From: Cytidiella melzeri
Lineage: Eukaryota; Basidiomycota; Agaricomycetes; Polyporales; Irpicaceae
NCBI GenBank assembly: GCA_022592445.1
Contig: JABYQR010000018.1
Location: 124,001-188,000 of the forward strand
Reading direction: 5' to 3'
Length of the DNA: 64,000 bases
A program made the position numbers and the translations under genes. Under the pieces are notes generated by a model. It was not told where the DNA came from. It saw only the letters and a list, made by a program, of their open reading frames with translations, and did not search any database. Positions within the stretch are counted from its first letter, which is position 1, and every line of letters begins with the position of its first letter. Of this stretch, positions 1 to 11,879 are shown in pieces.

Positions 1-2700
1 GTATATACTAACACTTTCCCTGAAAAATGCTCAGAAACAGGTGGCGATGTCCAAGTACGTTCAATGTCCTGACTGGTTCATTGATAGGACAAGCACAGCT
101 TCCTCCTTTGAACATAACATCGTAGCGATGTCTTGACAGGTAGACTACGCTTGTGTGAGAGTTGACAACGTTGACAGGTTGACAGAGGCTACCTACCCAT
201 CGTAGTAGTCACTATAATCCATGGGCCGTCCGTGAAGGATACTTGTGAATGTCAACGTCAACTCTGTCATCCACCCCCACGAGTCGTATGACATGATGGA
301 TTCGTTTTAACGCGGCACATCTTTTCCTTCCCCTCGCGTACGCGTGTACAACTAGTTATATAGCTCTAGCGCAGCGGTACGGCCAACACTGGATCTCCGT
401 ACGTACGTGCGGGTTGTCGGCCCCGAGATGTGAATGTGGGGGAGTCTACCAAGCTGTTTCGCGGGCTGCTAGTACGTGACGGGAACGAGAGCTGGGCTTG
501 TTTGAGACACACACATAAAACATGCATTATGATCATGCATGGCTGACGGTATGCGCAGCTTGGGACCCTGATGACCTAGGCTGAGAGGGCTATCTATTCG
601 CGAACCTAATCATCTTGTTTGTTTCGCCTGTTTAATGGGATCCGACGGCGTGCTGTAGAGGGTGGGACTATGTATGTAGGAAGTGGGCCGTGCAGTGATC
701 GATACTAGTGGTCCCTGAGAGATTGAGCACTAAAGTAGGTATAATCATGAGACTCGCTTTGTAGTGTTGGTGTCAGCTCACCTTGTGTGCGTTCAAGGTG
801 AGCTGGATGTCGTCACCGCGAAAAGAGAGAGGGTAATTCAGGCATAAATTACATTACCGTACCTCCAAGGACATTCATGTAGCGACGTCACAACTAGATC
901 CAAGGTCTCGAGGGTCGGTAAAGTACCAGGTGATCATGCGAAGGGCCGAGCGACATAAAGATCGAACTTGGTCTGGCTCTAAAGGTTACGCGTGTCTGAT
1001 GTTTGAATTTCTGCACTACGGCGACGAGTCCATATCCGAGACAACTTGAAGATTGATTTGCCTTCGTGCATCAGTTTGCTTAGGTCAGGGTTGGTGGAAC
1101 GAGCGTAATCGCCGGCCCATGTGTTTGAACCAAGTGTTCGCGACGTTGTCATTTGTATGCACCCATTGAAAGCGCCTGAGCGTGGAGTGCGTCCATTGAA
1201 TATTGCGAACATTTTGGAGAGTAAAACACCATGAGGATAGCAAGGACCCTTACGGCGTGTTCTGCGGGAAGAAGATCAGCGTCACGGTGAATGTATTCGA
1301 ACGCTGTTTGACTCACGACGCTTCCAGCCTGAGCAGCGGAAGCACTGCAAGTGCAGTGTAGATTTTAGTTTGCACGGCCCGAGACCCGAAGAGCAATTGA
1401 GCCACCGTATCCCGTACAAAAAAAGGCACGCCATGAACAGATTGCCACTAAGTGATAAGTAAGTACGTTACACGGCACGATGATAGGTACTTTCAGGATA
1501 AGGGTATACGACTCTGCAACGCCCAGCATGCAGTTCCCCCGTATACGTCTTGCTCCTACGGCTTGCTACCAGAGCTCGCCCGAGGGACGATGAGTTTGGC
1601 GCATGTCTCGGGGGGAGACCCGGGTGAGCGGTAAATGGAAACCTAGTTTCAAACACTGTTGGTCACTTCGCCGAGCTGGCATTCCTGTGTTGTGTACGGA
1701 ACGTAGACCGGAAGGAACTCTTCGTGGCAAAATGAATTGGAATGAGAAACCCGATAAGCTTTTGGCAGCTGAGAACGTACATGCGGAACGGAAAGACCTG
1801 TGTATCTGCCGTATGCCGAAGAGGCGCATATTCACAAGTATTCCTGTGGAGTTGGTGCTGAACTTTGGTGGGCGATTGTAACTTGGAAAGCCGAGTGTAA
1901 GTGAATAGAAAACACTCACCAGGTATCAGGATGCAATGTCCAGTGCGTGCTTCCGCGCGTGTTACATCCTTTGTTCGATTTCGACGTCCAAGGAGCAGAA
2001 AAGATGCAAATGCGTTTCAGGAGATGATGGTAAGAATGATCAAGAACTGGTTGCCGCTCATTGCCACTCACCTAAGAGACCAGGAAGTAAGAGGGAGATG
2101 CGACTCAGGCTGTACGCAATGAACAGTGAGTGTACATAGACTGAAGAGGATCATAGGGTGCAAAGGCAGTCATCTGCCGCACACGTAAACGGCGTTCCGG
2201 AGGCTATTCCTTCCGTCATCAATAGAGACGATGCAGCTTTAGGAAGGCATTCGTCGTGTTGTAGGCGGAAGTTGAGTAACCATGTACGTGTACGCCTCTA
2301 CCGGCACGGTATTCTATCAAAGAAGTGGCTAACAAACTAGGTATAAGGTTGGTGGCGCCGAAGTGTTCTTGAAGCTGCTTACCGCTGTGCCAATCTCGGT
2401 GGTTATTCCGAGGATAGGTACGGTGCAGTGGCGGAAGATGCATGGGGATATTGACCTTGAAAGGTGACAATCGGCAGCTTTGCCGTTCGTGCACTCGGAG
2501 GCATTCAGAACCATCCTGAGGCGTTATGAAGTTCTGTGTCGCAAAGTATTCTCGATGGTATGATTACATGACCTAATTGTTGATACAGAGACATTAGTGA
2601 ACTGAAATGCGTTGTTTATACAGGCGCTGTGTCATATCGTACCCAGCATCACCGTCGTAGGTATATCCTGCTGAGCGATGCTCGAAAAAATGTCCGTCAT
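1..2700. other. No supported gene
   Basis: Open frames here are short, overlap on both strands, and show no recognisable motif, signal peptide or convincing splice chain. An exon of an unrecognised gene cannot be excluded, particularly between 1.45 and 2.5 kb where several 60-117 codon frames overlap. Nothing links them into a protein family I know. The only structured sequence I see is the hairpin at 774-805. Confidence 0.5.
774..805. repeat. Perfect 12-bp hairpin
   Basis: CAGCTCACCTTG (774-785) and its exact reverse complement (794-805) are separated by an 8-nt loop. There is no gene assignment nearby and no T-run to suggest a terminator. It could be an operator-like palindrome or chance. 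Confidence 0.5.
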
Positions 2701-2708
2701 ACAGCAGA

Positions 2709-3543
2709 CTAATCTGCTTCCCGATACGGTACTTGAAGTACACCAATCACGTACTCTGACCGCAGTCCACCTCCGAACTCGCCGCCTGGCTGTGTGTGAT
2801 CTTCTTCCCCAGACGCTGAAGACGGCGACAGTACTGAAGTCGACGAAGCGGATGGCATAGATATCAGCATCACCACCTCCATCTCTTGATTGTTCGAGAC
2901 GTTTTTGACAGTTGCTGGGGGTTCGCGCAAAATTGTACGTCCCAACCTTCAATCAAAAGATGAGTACGCCCTGAAACGATCATAGTGGCAATATACACAC
3001 CGTAGACCTCGTCTGCGCTCCCTAGAAGCAGATTGTGTATCGGATATCTCTCCTTCGCCATCAGCATACTCAGGTGGAGGTATCTTTCTTGCTGCAAGGG
3101 GCTATGCAACCCATGGTGTTGAAGTAAGTACTCGTGCTCAAGGTGCATAAAATGCTATGCGAACGTACACAAGCATTCAGTAGATATCCCTCGCCGCCTC
3201 TCGGAGCATCAGACTTGTCGGCTTCGCTGACCCAGAGGTCCCATATTTGAGGTCGTGTGGGAGGGTCTTGAGTTGTAGCCCAGTACTCGGGTTGCCTTTC
3301 GGCGTAGTAGGACACCATGACCCGCCGTCGGTACCATACGCTGGTTGCGATACATAGTAGGACCAAGCCAACGAATACTACGGAGACGACGATTATGAAA
3401 CTGGAGGCGTTGACGATGGAGAAATCCCGGGCCTTGAGTGTATGGGTGCGCAAATGTGTAGCAAATTGGTCGAGGCAGGGGAGCGTAAGGAGGGACTTTG
3501 CGCAGGTGGGATCAGCAGAGATTTCCATGGCATAAATAATCAA
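2709..3543 (-). CDS. Single-pass membrane protein, LWD/MPxP family member 1
   Basis: Function unknown. Exon 1 (start near 3543 or 3528, running to about 3170) has a hydrophobic segment (SFIIVVSVVFVGLVLLC) followed at once by YRRR, as expected for one membrane helix with a cytoplasmic stop-transfer. A PQIWDLW motif comes next. A second exon near 3105-3020 contains PLQQER, and a third (about 2905 to stop at 2709) contains VVMLISMPS and an acidic tail. The order TM, basic stretch, P-x-(L/I)-WD, PL-x-x-Q, xMPxP matches the genes at 4749-5560, 6502-7322 and 14212-15151. Splice sites between the exons are inferred by eye and may be off by a few bases. Similar conserved hypothetical proteins are frequent in agaricomycete genomes. 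Confidence 0.6.
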
Positions 3544-4128
3544 GAGGACATTGAGATATGCTTGCGAAGAGACTTAGGAGAGGTCCGAGTCGTCGTCGAG
3601 ACTCAGGAGGTTGGAGTCGCTCGAAGATAACGCTTGCAATGGCGGCCGATGACGACGGTGCAGTGGCCAAATAAGGCAGTTGAGTTTGTTCGAGCCGCCA
3701 CCGGTCCTGGTTGGCGACAATCTGCTACCTTCTCAACATCTCTCATCAACTGTCTATGCTGCGATGAAACATCAAACTTGTGTTCATCATCTCAGCTGTT
3801 TGTACAAATATGGAGGATCAGACCAGAAGTCAGCAATGACAGATGCGATCCAACCTTGCAGCGTCAAACATATTGTGAATGTACACCACAGATGGCAGAC
3901 AAGACATCATCTGGTCACTGTCGAGTATAAAGCTAAGCCTTCCAAAGGATGAGGTCGACAGCACCGCTGACCGGCCTCCTCTTTCCGTTCCATACCACTA
4001 CCTAGCCCAGGAGGGTAAGAAGTCTATCCTATCACATCATGAGAAAAGTCTCTGACTAAACCTGCGCATTAGCTTTTATACACATATTTGCCTCTGGAAG
4101 AACACAAATATCTACTTTTATTCCCAAC
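3544..4128. other. Intergenic, divergent promoter region
   Basis: The region separates minus-strand family member 1 from the plus-strand secreted peptide gene. A TTTTATACACAT stretch near 4075-4087, about 45 bp before the peptide ATG, may act as a TATA element. No gene is seen. Confidence 0.4.
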
Positions 4129-4489
4129 ATGTCGCTCGTCTTCAAGTTCTTCATTCTCGTCCTTCTTCCTCTCATGGTACTAGCCGCCCCTCTACGTCGG
4201 TGAGTGCGCACACTTTTGGGTCTCTCATTGTGAGTCTGACCATGTCCAAAGGAGCCCGATGGAATTCGCGTTGAAGCGTTCGGCAAGTCAGAACGGTCAA
4301 ATGTTGTAAGAGACCTCTCTGGCTTTGCCAAGCATTAGGCCCGGAACTGACCATACACCATGCAGCGCGCGACTCGACTTCGACGAGATATTGAACGAAC
4401 TTCGCTTTGGCAGCGCAAGTATCTTTTCATCCGGAATAGATTCCATCGATTTGAAAGGCCGGTCGCGACTAGTCAAGAGGTCGAAATAG
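4129..4489 (+). CDS. Small secreted protein with dibasic (Kex2-like) sites
   Basis: Three exons (4129-4199, 4252-4305, 4366-4489) with consensus donors (GTGAGT, GTAAGA) and acceptors (CAAAG, TGCAG) join in frame to an 82-residue protein. The N-terminus is a classic signal peptide (MSLVFKFFILVLLPLMVLAA). The remainder of about 60 residues has dibasic sites: RR soon after the signal, ALKR near residue 33, and LVKR two residues before the C-terminus. Such sites are substrates for Kex2-type proteases in the Golgi, so a processed peptide is plausible. There is no cysteine and no C-terminal CaaX box, so it is neither a hydrophobin nor a lipopeptide mating pheromone. It sits between members 1 and 2 of the membrane-protein family. 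The exact splice chain supports a real gene; the function is unknown. Confidence 0.7.
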
Positions 4490-4748
4490 AATGTTGAAAG
4501 TCAAAGAGATGATCATGATCACGATTGAGTCGGATTGAGGCATGTACTTATTCTTATTTATGTATTTGTTGCTCGTTTTCGGTACAGAATGGGTGTGTTT
4601 GTGTGAATATGCCAAAAATCTATGATATAGGTATGGAACAGAGGCAATTAGAATAATAGCATACAGTAGTCCCCTTCATAGTCCAGGTCACGCTAAGCCA
4701 ATGCGCACATAGAATCTACAAGAACAATACAGTAGAGCACTCAAGGAC

Positions 4749-5560
4749 TCAGAACAGATAGTACGAGACCGTACCGATCTCCATCGTGCCGTAGTAGTTA
4801 AGGGCAGATGTGTCGTGGGCTTGATCTACTGGTAGCTTCTCCAGTTCTGGGACCTTTGCCGGTTCAGGCTCGAACTTTGATGTGTAGGAAACGCTCCTGG
4901 TCCCAATGTTGCAATTATTCCACTGAGTATGTGGATCTGGATAGCGTGATGGCATAGCCACCAAGACGGTCATCTGTGCCGGTTTCGACGTCGTTCCCGT
5001 TCTCGAGGCAAGTTTTTTGGGTCTTTCACTGACGTCAGATTGCTCATACTGGGTTGAGATACAGTGAGCATGATACGTACCTTCGTTGCCTCTCCTCTCT
5101 CATCTCAGCTGGCTTTGACGTTTTGAAATTGGGTCTATGGCCTCTCGAGATCAAGTCATTAGAATGACTACTGAGGAGTTCAACCGACAACGGCTGGTGA
5201 CAAGCGTTAATAGATTGTCAGAATGAGGCTGTCGTGTTTGTCGCTCACATGGATATCTTGAATGGAGTCCCCACATGGCTCGCAGGAAAGATGTATCTCC
5301 AAGAGTTGAGGCTCACATAGAAGCGCCACCTTCTCTATATCGTTGTAGTGTGTCCGGGATCTCTGAGACGAGGAGGAGGAGTCGAGCCGTAATCTTCGAT
5401 GATGTATGATACCCAAGAGAATCAGGATCCCCCAGACTGACACTCCCAAGGCGAGGACAACAGGTATGATGATAGATACAGTTGTCATCGTTGAGTTACC
5501 CGAATCCGCTGACGACTCCGGCTGCGTATCCATCGGAGCTGAGTTTTGCGACGTCGACAT
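4749..5560 (-). CDS. Single-pass membrane protein, LWD/MPxP family member 2
   Basis: Three exons (about 5560-5247, 5141-5086, 5054-4749). Exon 1 gives a Ser/Thr-rich N-terminus, one membrane helix (VSIIIPVVLALGVSVWGILI) and a basic HHRRLR stop-transfer. The usual P-x-LWD site is replaced by CEPQLLEIH. The donor after IQDIH is GTGAGC. A short Lys/Arg-rich exon follows, then the last exon with QMTVLVAMPS, matching xMPxP in the other members. The C-terminal part is rich in Pro and Glu. Gene order and exon plan match the other three members. The most diverged copy at the LWD site. Function unknown. Confidence 0.65.
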
Positions 5561-6501
5561 CTAGGAAGTAAGTGGAGAGAACTCTAGGAGGAGGGTGGTG
5601 AGGGTTTATGATAGAGGGGTGCGAGACGAGCGAGAGGTCATCGCTGGGGCCAGTCATTGACACCCCCACTGCCCCTCGCTATCTATGCCTTGCGATGTCC
5701 ACGACTTCGCTTGCCAGAAGAGATCTGCCAGCATTATTATCGGTCTTGGACTAGATGCCGCTAGCCCCTAATACGAATCTGAACCAGCTACGAAAAAGGA
5801 GGGTCCGACGTTTTTGAGTTCAGACGATTTGCCTCCGCGGAGCACCCGCTACAGTACTGCAGTGCTAAACGATTTATGGCTCCCGCCGGCTCGAATCTAG
5901 CAGATAGGCCAAGGCAATTAATCCAAAACCCACAAAATCTGGGGGAATATTTGCTCATGTTTTTGGCTCACCGGACCACTTGGTCATATCCTGTGAGCTG
6001 TCGTATTATCCGATAAGGCCTACTTTTTCCGGCCGTTTTATCTGAAATCGTTTGCCGATGGGCGGAATGGTAAGCAGCGCAGAGAAACTTGAGGTGAACG
6101 ATCGGGACTAAGGGGTGTCCGGCGCTTATAACTCGAAGCTTCCGCTGTGGCTCGAATGTCGATTGCTGCATGCGTCTCCATTCTTGAAGTTGAAATCATG
6201 ATACAGTACCAAATGGGTGACATCTCTTACTTGAGATTGTAGCATAAACTCTAGTGGCAGACCCTATGTCTGAGAAGGATTCGATGGTTGTGGCAGATAA
6301 GTAATGACAGGATACAGTGTGATGAATATACTACAGCACGATCCCCAGGTGAGTACAACAATACTAGAACGTTCTGTCGAAGAACGAAGTCTACAATAAG
6401 TATTAGATAGCGTCGAGGTGCAGAGTAAGTATTCTAGCGTTTTTCTTCGCAAAAGACTTTGTCGTTGCTCTCCTCTCTGCCAGCGGCTCAACCACCACGG
6501 T
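5561..6501. other. Intergenic, nothing recognised
   Basis: About 940 bp between family members 2 and 3. Only short frames on both strands, with no motif, repeat or splice chain that I can support. Confidence 0.45.
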
Positions 6502-7322
6502 TCAACATGGGTAGGCATACGCATGCCCGTCTAGCAACTTCGGCAACGCGTCGTCTTCATAGTCGCTTTCATCGTCCAAATAAGGTACGACAGCGGTTCC
6601 TAGCGCAATTTCTCGCGATGGCACTCCCTGGCGACGATCGGGTGTAGGCATTGACACCATGAAGGTCGCTTGGGCTTGCTGCATAGGCTCTTGTGGTTTA
6701 TGTGACCGCGACAACCCGGGTACGAACCTTCACATCTTCCATCAACCGAAGCGCGATAGACCATACTAGCGAGACCAACATACCAACGTTTCTGCTCGTC
6801 TCTGTCCGACTTGAACGTTTTGTGCTGAGGCCACGGATCTGCCTGCAGTTCCACAGCGACAGGCTAAGATAGAAAGAAAAAGTTCGTCAGTGCCACTCAC
6901 GACAGAGTCAGCATGATGTTCACACGTACGTGCAGTGCCTCGAGATCCGCGTCCCAGCGTACATCCTTCACCTCTACGTCCCACAGCCGGGGCTTGGTAA
7001 ACTTTGCTCTCTTCTTCTTCGGCTTTGGAAGCTCAGAGCCCGCCGAACTCGGGTTGAACAACTGCGACTGCAGCGCGCGTTGCCGGCGTCTCTGGCGTGA
7101 GCGTATGAGGCCGTACGCGAGGCAGAGGGATGTAAAGCAGAAAAATGCGATGAGGATACCGGGCACGATCTTCGACACTTGATTCGTCGAACCGCTGTTA
7201 TACGGGTTTGAGGTTGCGGTGGCTGCTTGCTCCGTGACCGTTACTGTAGATGCTGCACTGGCATCACTGCTTGCCAGGTGAGCGCCGGGCTCTACAGAGC
7301 GCGTGTGCATGAGATACGCCAT
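6502..7322 (-). CDS. Single-pass membrane protein, LWD/MPxP family member 3
   Basis: Start taken at 7322 (MAYLMHTRSVEPG). Exon 1 (7322-6930) encodes a Ser/Thr-rich luminal segment, a membrane helix (IVPGILIAFFCFTSLCLAYG), an RSRQRRRQR stop-transfer, a KPKKKR basic patch and KPRLWDVEV. It ends at donor GTACGTG. Exon 2 begins at 6864 after CTATCTTAG with PVAVELQ, the counterpart of PLSVQ in member 4. The final exon (to 6502) carries ATFMVSMPTP, the xMPxP motif, and an acidic tail. The second intron boundary is uncertain. The protein is predicted at about 220-240 residues. Function unknown; the basic patch could equally bind acidic lipids. Confidence 0.7.
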
Positions 7323-7794
7323 AGCTGCGACGGTGGAGTGGGGATGAGAGGAGGAAGGAGAGTGTGGGAGATGTGTACATGGCTTGGATAGATGTGAGTA
7401 CTTGTAGTGGTGATTACGGTAGTCAAAGTCGTCAAGCACTGAATGGACGTTATGCGTGTTTTAGGCAAGTACCTTGTTTATGGGCGCTTGAGCGTGGGCA
7501 GCTTTACACGAGGCCGCCAGATTCGTCGAGCCCTGATGCTTCCTTGTACTTCTTCACGGGCTTAGTCTTGAGCGTACGCAGACGAAGAAACAGTGGAGGG
7601 TAGGCCTGCGAGGAAGATGCAGCAGCCTGGTAATAGCACCGTAGCTAGCTATTGTCGGGACACGGATATAAGGATAACATTGCAAAGGCGCAGCTCAAGA
7701 AAACAATTACAGAGCGTGAGGATACAGAACGTCCGTTGTGATCTTCTATGCATTTTCTTACCACGACAAGTCTGGAGTCAATGTAGGATAAGCC
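7323..7794. other. Intergenic, nothing recognised
   Basis: About 470 bp between the start of family member 3 and the stop of PRI1, so it should hold the promoter of the former and the 3' end of the latter. No further gene is seen. Confidence 0.45.
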
Positions 7795-9280
7795 TCATGA
7801 ACTAAGACGCTTTAGAAACTGATCCTCACCTGCGCCGCGCTTTACCTTGCGAACTTCCTCCATCAACGCCAAGGCGTGTTTATCAATCATATCAACGTAT
7901 GGTTTCAAGGAGGTCTTTTCCCAATCTGGTGTGCAGACCTTAGCACTTCGTTGATATGCCCAGAGACAAAGCATTGTCTTACCGGAATGGTGCTCCCCTT
8001 CTGTTTCGTTGATGACGCTGTTAAGTTCTTGTAGCAGCTGGCCCACCGTAGGAACCGCCTTTGGATCAAAGTTGTCGATGTTCTCGGGGTCGACAGGTAC
8101 GCAGACACGGCCTGTCTTAGGGTGTACGCAGAAGGGTGCTTTAAGCAAGTGATTTCTATGCTTGGACACCTCAGCATCAAGCCGTGGGTATGTGTACTGG
8201 AGGACAATATCTGCCATCGCTGCTTTGAGCTATGTCGCTATCAGTACCGAGCACAGACCAATGCACTCAACCGAGAGAACCTACTTTTTCCTTCTCAAAC
8301 CCCTTGGGGAGAGCGTAAACGGCTTCTCTCACATCCCTCCATTTATCCGACGAAGCACGAGTAGGATCCATGCCCCACTCTTCTTTAAGCTCGGATCTAA
8401 TTTTCCCAGGTGGAAGCAATTGGAGAACCTCTTCCCATTTATCTTGCGACGAGAACAAATCTTGGTCCTCCAATATGACGTCCGAGAAAGCAGATCCGAG
8501 TATATTGTCTACCACAGACCTGCAGTACAGCTGAGTAACTCGCGAAGAGGTTGACAGAAGAAAATAGTCACTTTATGGACGGCGGCAGCGGTCCAGCAGG
8601 GCCCTTGCGTACGTTCACTTTCTTCACCATATCCTTCCCGCCCTGTATTACAGTCATCCACCCCACCAACGCCTTTCTCTGGTCATCCGTCAACTCCATC
8701 GCCTCCCTATCGCTGATCCACAAGTGAATCCCACGACGACCGGAATACACCCACAACAGGTGTCGGTATCCGTACTGGTCCCGTATACTTTCATCGAGCA
8801 CGCGTACGGCTACGGCGATGAACTTCCAACATCGGTCGCATATTGAAGCATCAGAGCAACATACCCGGATAGGGTCGTAGTCTGTCATGTCGATATCGAA
8901 GACTAGTTCGCGGAGGAGGGGCTGGAATGCTGCTGGACGCACGGTCTTTCTGTCTCTAGGCTTAGGTCATGGGAGTTAGGTGCACAAGACTCGTTACAGA
9001 GTTGACTCGTACTCACTCGCGCACTGTATACAGGACCTATCTCAAAACGCGTTGGGTTCATTTGGCACACCTGCTTTTTCATCTCGTCGGCGGTCACGAA
9101 CGACTGGTATCGTAGGTATACATCTCCAGCTAGCGTGAATGCAAACTCTCGATTTGTGAATTGCTTGGATGGCGTGTGTTCGTGGTTGAGCCATGTGAAT
9201 ATCGACTTGAAGGGGTACAATCTGCGGTAGAATGCGAGCATTACCTCAGGGGAGAGGTCTTCTTCCATGGCTGTAGGCAT
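7795..9280 (-). CDS. PRI1: DNA primase small (catalytic) subunit
   Basis: Eukaryotic primase small subunit, which makes the RNA primer within the DNA polymerase alpha-primase complex in the nucleus. Four exons: 9280-9017, 8945-8572, 8519-8286, 8229-7795. Recognisable family blocks are ELVFDIDMTDYD with the catalytic aspartates, CCSDASICDRCW with zinc-type cysteines, LWVYSGRRGIHLW, YPRLDAEVSK and the C-terminal block around VHPKTGRVCVPVD and NFDP. Introns are 45-71 nt with GTGAGT, GTGACT and GTAGGT donors. The length of about 435 residues is normal for the family. The start is MPTAMEED at 9280 or the second Met at 9268. Three ACGCGT boxes lie upstream (separate entry). Confidence 0.93.
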
Positions 9281-9363
9281 GTGGCACAGCTGGCGACCAA
9301 TTCTAGGCAAGAAATTTTGGCGTAGTAAGCCTCCTCTCTGTCAAAATCCTCGCTGTTTGTAAC

Positions 9364-9627
9364 ACGCGTTAGACGTAGCAGACACAATACGAAGAAGCAT
9401 TGGCAGACCTTTCGAGCGGTCGCGTATTGAGATGTAGTGGACGGACCAATGACACGTACTAAAACAGTTTTAAAGTAGTTGATAGGCCTTGAGTGGTTTT
9501 TGACAAGGTTACTGAAACGTGGACTGGAAAAAATGCCGACGACTGCAAGGACGAAGTGGGAATGAAGGAGTGCAAACAATGCTGTTTTGTCACGCGTTCT
9601 TCTCTTACATTGTGTGACGCGACGCGT
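9364..9627. promoter_or_regulatory. Three MluI cell-cycle boxes upstream of PRI1
   Basis: ACGCGT occurs at 9364-9369, 9592-9597 and 9622-9627, that is 84, 312 and 342 bp upstream of the PRI1 ATG. In yeasts this hexamer is the binding site of MBF/DSC1, which drives G1/S expression of replication genes including primase. The clustering is seen directly; the function is inferred from yeast. Confidence 0.55.
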
Positions 9628-10181
9628 GATGTGAAAGGCGCGTCGCTATCATGATGTACTACGTATATCACGTCCTATGTACATACATTACTTGAGTACA
9701 GTACCTCTGACACAACTGCACACTAAGGACAAGGCAAATGGCCTCAATTAACAACATAATGCTGTCCCAAATTTCATAGTCGCTATCTTATACATCAATC
9801 GACGTGCAATGCACGAGTTACTGGCAATACAACCCTGGACGAGGACTGGTCTAGGTCTCAGAAATACAGGTTTACTAGATGACACATGAGCAACGTTGCG
9901 TAGCCATAATGCAGCGAGCGAGTTCATTGCGCTACCTGTTCCATTCTACTCAAAGTTCCAGAGGTTTTTGGTGTCGGTTTTGTCTTTACGTAGCGTGAGC
10001 TGTAGGTCGAATATATGAGTAGTTTCTGGGTGAGTGTATAGCGTAACAATTACCTTCGTATCGTCGTCGGTTTTATCTATCCCCCAGAACAGATCACTCT
10101 TAACTGCAGGATAGATGCTGATGAAAGCAAAGCAAACAACGCTCAGTATGCGGATACAGAGGTATGCAGTGAAGTTGCATA
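9628..10181. other. Intergenic, nothing recognised
   Basis: AT-richer sequence with no open frame worth naming and no repeat seen. Confidence 0.4.
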
Positions 10182-10596
10182 CTAGTGACCCTTCTTATCC
10201 TTGTTGTAGCCCATACGCCAGAGCGTCGCGGTAGAATCCCTGGAGACGATCTCTTCCTTCTCTGTAGGATTGGGTTTTACATGAGCCCAGAAACGTGATT
10301 CTGCATGTTGAATGAAGAAGTAGGGGTCATTGTCATCGGTACTGTTTGGACCAGTGACCGGAATTAAGTTCCACTGTCGGAATGGAGGCTCATTAGCACT
10401 CGTGTATGGTACTACTATGGGCAGTAAGCATATTCTGCCAGCACACCTTCTGCGTCGTGTCTTTGACAAGTAAGATATTCGCCTGTTTGTCTGATGTGTT
10501 ATTCGTAGTAGCGTCGCTTTTACCGCAACCCTTGGTCGAAGAGGCGACGTTCACAAGCGGCAGGGGTCGCCTCGCAAGAAAGCCGACTCTAGACAT
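10182..10596 (-). CDS. Hypothetical protein, possibly beta-trefoil-like
   Basis: Two minus-strand frames (10596-10424 and 10415-10182) look like neighbouring exons. The second contains FRQWNLIPV, then YFFIQHAESRFWAHV and TATLWRM. The spacing of W, YFFI and W resembles the repeating pattern of small fungal beta-trefoil lectins or inhibitors. I could not find a splice junction that joins the two frames cleanly: the best GTGTGC...CATAG pair is only 33 nt and gives a stop. It may be a pseudogene, or the exon structure is different. Weak call. Confidence 0.3.
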
Positions 10597-11879
10597 GAGC
10601 GCGATTGAGAGGCTGCGTTGATGGAGTCAGCTTGGGGGTGAAGCGGATAGACGTTTCTTTTGGGAATGAATACGCCGTCCGGATACGAGCTGAGATATAT
10701 GTGTCTGAAGGTGATTGCGCAACGATCCGACGTCGACGATATGCGTGTAAACAGGACGTAGCTTCTCAAAATGAGCAGCTTCGAGTGATAATCGATGCTC
10801 AGGGTCTAGGAATGCGTGGGTGTTATAGGTCGTTTTGGATCTCCACGAAATATTGGACTCACCTAGACCACACTGACCTGGGCGACGATCTGCCAGACTT
10901 GGAAAGTCACAAGGTACCAGTGCAAGTAGCCAATGTAAACGTGGGCGATTTGCGCATGTGCAAGTGATAACGGAGGGGAGTGTCTTGACTCTGCTAGGTA
11001 TATGCGATGTTATTGCTCGACATGATGTACAAGTAGCCAGTTTTCCAAGTTTTCGGACGCTTCGTGTCATGGAATGTATGCATGCATGTACTGCTACTCT
11101 AATGGTCCCGCGATTTTTGTGAACTGAGCCCTGATGATGAATGCGGGTATCAGAGACGAGGCGTCAGACAACGAATATAAAATACGCACTGGTCAGCTTA
11201 ATCTCTACCGACACTTCGCCGTACGTTTAAGAGCATAACTGCACACAATGTGACCAGGGAGATGGTGAAATCCAGGTTCAACTCGCTTTTTGGGCGCTAG
11301 TGACACAACTCGCATCACGACTTGCCATCTTGTTATTTCGATAGACAATACTGGGACTTTACACGACTTCATCTCGAGCACCATCGTCCATAGCGACCAC
11401 GGCGCAAAGGAGCGTAGCAATGCCTACCGTGCTGGGCCGTTGAGTCTCACGACTGTCAGCGATATGAGGCTTGCGGTCACTGTAAGTACTTGCCATCCTT
11501 ACAGTAGCCAGCGTTGAGCGAGCTCGCCGTATATGCTTGCCACCAGCTCATACATACCCTGCTCCAAACAGAAGATTTAACGTGCTCAGCAGACGTGACT
11601 TAGATGGGAATCATCATCCACAGCGTCTGATACGTTGGAGAACATTCATTGTACCTATACCGGCACAGGTGAGCACAGCTCATGTTTCTTATCTTTCTAT
11701 CGACGGAGTAGACTGTCAAGGTCATTCAGGGTGTGGAGACGCCTTCCCAGTGCATGTGCTCTGCTTTCAATCTCAACAAATGCGTGGTGCGGGCGCGTCT
11801 CTCCAAGGTTCCTTCTCCCACTCCTTCATCTTCCATCGGCCACTTCGTCTACGAGTCCAACGACTAGCCAAGTTACACC
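10597..11879. other. Intergenic and permease upstream region
   Basis: Several 70-150 codon frames overlap on both strands here, without motifs or convincing splice chains. The last few hundred bases before 11880 are C- and T-rich, as in many fungal promoters. Confidence 0.4.

Noticed and set aside
1566..1919. 117-codon minus frame as a further membrane-family member
   Set aside because: No membrane helix, LWD or MPxP motif could be found in any frame around it.
4129..4489. Mating pheromone precursor
   Set aside because: It has a signal peptide and no C-terminal CaaX box, unlike basidiomycete lipopeptide pheromones; no pheromone receptor (seven-helix) gene is in the window.
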